Assembly (NCBI RefSeq): GCF_003096695.1
Contig: NZ_QEKY01000005.1
Location: 62,001 to 126,000, forward strand
Length of the DNA: 64,000 nt
Source of the DNA: Porphyromonas loveana
Lineage (GTDB): Bacteria > Bacteroidota > Bacteroidia > Bacteroidales > Porphyromonadaceae
Direction of reading: 5' to 3'
Under the pieces are notes generated by a model. That model was not told the DNA's origin. It saw only the letters and a list, made by a program, of their open reading frames with translations, and searched no databases. The translations under genes were made by a program, and so were the position numbers. Below are positions 61,809-64,000 of the stretch, one piece after another (the first letter of the stretch is position 1; the number at the start of each line of letters is the position of its first letter).

Positions 61809-62483
61809 CTATCGCGGTTCGTCGGCGAGGAAAAGAACGAGCGGAGAGTCGGAAGAGAGCCGGATGGTGTCGGAGAGGGAGCGATTGAGCGTGCCCTGCC
61901 ACAGCTCAGACAGAGGAGATGGAGGCATCGGCCAGACGAGCCCTTGGGCCGCAACACGCGAGCCCCCGAAGCTGAAGATAGAGAGTTGCCTGTCAGGATA
62001 ACCTACGCATATCTCGGCCTCGCCATCGAAAGCCAGAAAACAGCCGTAGTCCGTGGGCATGACGACTCGCTCACAGAGGCGCGCATAATGCGGCAGCAGG
62101 GAGACATTGCCGAGGAGGTGATCCTCACGCCTGCCCGAAGCACCGAGGATACAGATGGATGCAGGGGCGTATTCACGGACTGAGAAGGTGACGGCCTTGG
62201 TCAGGTCGTTGGTCTCCTGCTCGCCGATGTGGTGGAGCCGCTCGGGCGGTAACCGAAGCGCGGCTGCCCCCACCGAATCCAGATCGCCTACGACTGCATC
62301 GGGGGTGAGACCGTAGTCAAGCAACTGCTGCGTGGCACCATCACAGCAAACGATCATCCCCTGAGGATCGGCAGCAGCCCGATCGAGAATGGAGAGCAAG
62401 AGAGGCGTGCGGGGAAATTCGCCATTGGCCAAGATGACAAAGCGCGGGGCCGTGTCAGCCGTAAGCAGGGGGAAGCGGATCAT
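61809..62483 (-). CDS. Thiamine pyrophosphokinase
   Basis: 224 residues. The family blocks are CCDGATQQLLDYGLTPDAVVGDLDSVG near residue 47 (metal-binding aspartates), ETNDLTKAV near 90, and GASGRREDHLLGN near 115. It transfers pyrophosphate from ATP to thiamine, making thiamine diphosphate. It overlaps the PnuT-like gene by 4 bp. The trio receptor-PnuT-kinase (omr1-pnuT-tnr3) is a known thiamine salvage arrangement in Bacteroidota. Confidence 0.92.
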   Translation of the reverse strand: MIRFPLLTADTAPRFVILANGEFPRTPLLLSILDRAAADPQGMIVCCDGATQQLLDYGLTPDAVVGDLDSVGAAALRLPPERLHHIGEQETNDLTKAVTFSVREYAPASICILGASGRREDHLLGNVSLLPHYARLCERVVMPTDYGCFLAFDGEAEICVGYPDRQLSIFSFGGSRVAAQGLVWPMPPSPLSELWQGTLNRSLSDTIRLSSDSPLVLFLADEPR

Positions 62484-63088
62484 GATATGGGAGTAACGGA
62501 ATTAGAATGGCGGAGCTTGCCCCAGCGGATATATCCCAAGACGGAGATGCAGGCATTGACAGCAAAAACAACGGTGCTGACATTGTCGCCGGCACGATAG
62601 AAGAGTGCCAAGCTGATCACATTGGCCACGAGCCAACAAATCCAATGCTGCCGGATGCGACGCGCCAGCCAGATCATCCCCACGAAACTGACCACGGTAG
62701 CCAACGTATCGGCCCACGGCACCAAGCTATCGGTATGGTGTGCAAGGACGTAGTACATGGGGGCATAAGCAACGACCGCCCCGATGAGAAAGAGCGCCAA
62801 ACGGCGGGCGGTAATATCTACGATGGCTCCCTCCTCGGTATCGGAACGGTGGCGCAACCATACGATCCAGCCGACGATGCAGGTCACGAAATAGTAGAGA
62901 TTGATGAGGACATTGCCGTAGAACTGAGCCTCGATGGAGAGATAAATGTAGAAAAGGGGCAAAATAATGCCCACCGGCCAAAGCCAGACACTCGCCTTAT
63001 ATTCGAGATAGACCCAAATAAAGTTGACGAGTGCGGCTGCCAGTTCTATGGGATGAGCCAGCACGTATTCGAGCGTTGCGGCCAGCAT
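62480..63088 (-). CDS. pnuT: PnuC-family transporter, probable thiamine transporter PnuT
   Basis: 202 residues with six or seven membrane helices. PnuC-family signatures include NFIWVYLEYKASVWLWPVGI near residue 22, FYIYLSIEAQFYGNVLINLYYF near 50 and WVSNV-like SWLVANVISLALFYRAGD near 155. PnuC proteins carry nicotinamide riboside. Here the immediate kinase partner is thiamine pyrophosphokinase, so thiamine is the expected cargo. Gene overlap with the kinase is 4 bp; the receptor gene ends 5 bp upstream. Confidence 0.85.
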   Translation of the reverse strand: MLAATLEYVLAHPIELAAALVNFIWVYLEYKASVWLWPVGIILPLFYIYLSIEAQFYGNVLINLYYFVTCIVGWIVWLRHRSDTEEGAIVDITARRLALFLIGAVVAYAPMYYVLAHHTDSLVPWADTLATVVSFVGMIWLARRIRQHWICWLVANVISLALFYRAGDNVSTVVFAVNACISVLGYIRWGKLRHSNSVTPIS

Positions 63089-63093
63089 GATGA

Positions 63094-64000
63094 TCAGAAT
63101 TCGATGGCGAGACTGCCCATTACGTTGAAGCCTGCCTGAGGATAATAGCGCAGATCGGCATAAGCACCCAGTCCTGCAGCGGTCTGCACATAGCCGGCAT
63201 CATATATATAGGCGTTGGATGAATAAGCCAACCCGAACAAGTTATTGAGTTGGAGACCGACGGTCATCTTGCGCACGAGCGACATGGGAATAGTATAGCC
63301 CAGACGCAGATCGTTCACCCAGTAGGAGGGCAAGGAACGATCGGAACGCTGCGTATTGTCCAGATACTGACTGCCAACAAAACGACTGGTCCATGCAGCC
63401 TCCATGCCGGCACACGTGAACGTGAGCATACTGCTGCCGACAACGGAAGGAGAATAGGCAATGTCCGTGTCGTGGAGGACTTCCTCTTTGAGGTCGATCC
63501 ACTCATAGTCAGCATCATAGACCGAGGTGTACTGCGTATATTCCTTGATCTTATTGCGGCTGATCGTCAAGGCTCCGTCCCAACGCAACAGACGGGGAAC
63601 AAGCTGCCATCCGAGTGTCAGCTCCGCACCCATGCGGTAACTATCGGGCACGTTGCTCGTGAGCATTTGTCCCACATCGCTCAAGCGACCATCGAGCACC
63701 AACTGATCCTTGTACTGCATATAATAGAGCCCCAGCCCGACGGAGAGTGCGGGCGAAGCATAGCGGTAGCCCAATTCGTAGTCGATGAGACGCTCGGGAG
63801 TAGGATACTGTCCGATACCCGCCTCGGTATAGTTCGTTCGATTGGGTTCGCGATGCGCCACAGCAACAGAGGCAAAGGCCGTGTGAGCATCATCGAAGCG
63901 GTAGGTAAGTCCGGCTTTGGGGTTGAAGAAGCGGAAGGCCTTGTCCAAAGCGATATGCTGCATACCGTCCTGCACATCGTCATATTCGTCCGTAATGCCG
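63094..64000 (-). CDS. TonB-dependent outer-membrane receptor, probable thiamine receptor (5' part beyond window)
   Basis: The reading frame is open to the window end, with 302 residues visible: the C-terminal part of a TonB-dependent barrel. Receptor landmarks are FFNPKAGLTYRFDD, AHREPNRTNYTEAG, LIDYELGYRYASP, LPSYWVNDLRLGYT, VGLQLNNLFGLAYSSNAY and the terminal aromatic SLAIEF. Co-location 5 bp before pnuT and the thiamine kinase supports a thiamine or precursor role (omr1-like). Plug, TonB box and any upstream thiamine riboswitch lie outside the window. Confidence 0.88.
   Translation of the reverse strand, partial: GITDEYDDVQDGMQHIALDKAFRFFNPKAGLTYRFDDAHTAFASVAVAHREPNRTNYTEAGIGQYPTPERLIDYELGYRYASPALSVGLGLYYMQYKDQLVLDGRLSDVGQMLTSNVPDSYRMGAELTLGWQLVPRLLRWDGALTISRNKIKEYTQYTSVYDADYEWIDLKEEVLHDTDIAYSPSVVGSSMLTFTCAGMEAAWTSRFVGSQYLDNTQRSDRSLPSYWVNDLRLGYTIPMSLVRKMTVGLQLNNLFGLAYSSNAYIYDAGYVQTAAGLGAYADLRYYPQAGFNVMGSLAIEF

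Overview
This window is bacterial chromosome from a Bacteroidota organism, almost certainly Porphyromonas of the gingivalis/gulae group. The strongest pointers are a complete major-fimbria locus (fimX-pgmA-fimA-fimB-fimC-fimD-fimE, 48.5-57.9 kb), a serine palmitoyltransferase, an S46 dipeptidyl-peptidase 7, GLPGLI-family proteins and many promoters with the Bacteroidota -7 box TAnnTTTG. Several proteins (DPP7 especially) differ from the P. gingivalis sequences I remember by more than I would expect within that species, and the gene order joins loci I remember as far apart in P. gingivalis. P. gulae or another close relative is therefore plausible. The species call is inference from memory.

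Layout. 0-4 kb: a cut-off PAP2 phosphatase, then a plus-strand operon (ROK sugar kinase, Nudix hydrolase, BASS-type transporter, DUF695). 4-8 kb, minus: serine palmitoyltransferase followed by an AT-rich cassette of overlapping genes (GT87-like membrane glycosyltransferase, GT2, NodB-type deacetylase). 8-11 kb, minus: grpE-dnaJ-DUF59-lpxH. 11-17 kb: a 1.2 kb repeat-bearing spacer, an HU-like protein, dnaE and trxA. 17-25 kb, minus: a secreted leucine-rich-repeat protein, then an operon of two GLPGLI proteins, a TonB-receptor-like barrel and a GH95 fucosidase. 25-31 kb: kdsA, an acetyltransferase, an M16 peptidase, a KdsD-like SIS isomerase and a DEAD-box helicase. 31-37 kb, minus: a GH27-like hydrolase coupled to serine dehydratase, and a three-gene surface operon. 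37.8-41.5 kb: hflX, divergent from the selenium pair mnmH-yedF, and a lipoprotein. 41.6-47.7 kb, minus: ruvB, a flippase, a DUF389 protein and dpp7. 48.5-57.9 kb, minus: the fim locus. 58-64 kb, minus: mtaB, a lipid A acyltransferase-like gene, a GT2, and a thiamine-uptake operon (outer-membrane receptor, PnuT, thiamine pyrophosphokinase) cut by the window end.

The most unusual non-coding content is a set of five intergenic arrays of short, imperfect palindromic motifs at strict helical spacing. One is TTTACAnnnTGTAAA every 42 bp at 0.66-0.92 kb. Two are TTTATAAAG every 22 bp, at 11.6 and 48.1 kb. Two are GGCGC every 21-23 bp, at 26.2 and 37.7 kb. They resemble the tandem-repeat MITE-like elements (BrickBuilt) I recall from P. 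gingivalis but fall into three motif classes. Other points to check are phased ACGTAAA direct repeats just upstream of the predicted fimX promoter, a perfect 13-bp hairpin in the fim leader, a terminator-like hairpin between fimA and fimB, a promoter-to-terminator unit of about 250 bp that could be a small RNA or small protein gene, and a HAD-domain pseudogene stub. No tRNA, rRNA, insertion sequence with transposase, or CRISPR array was seen.
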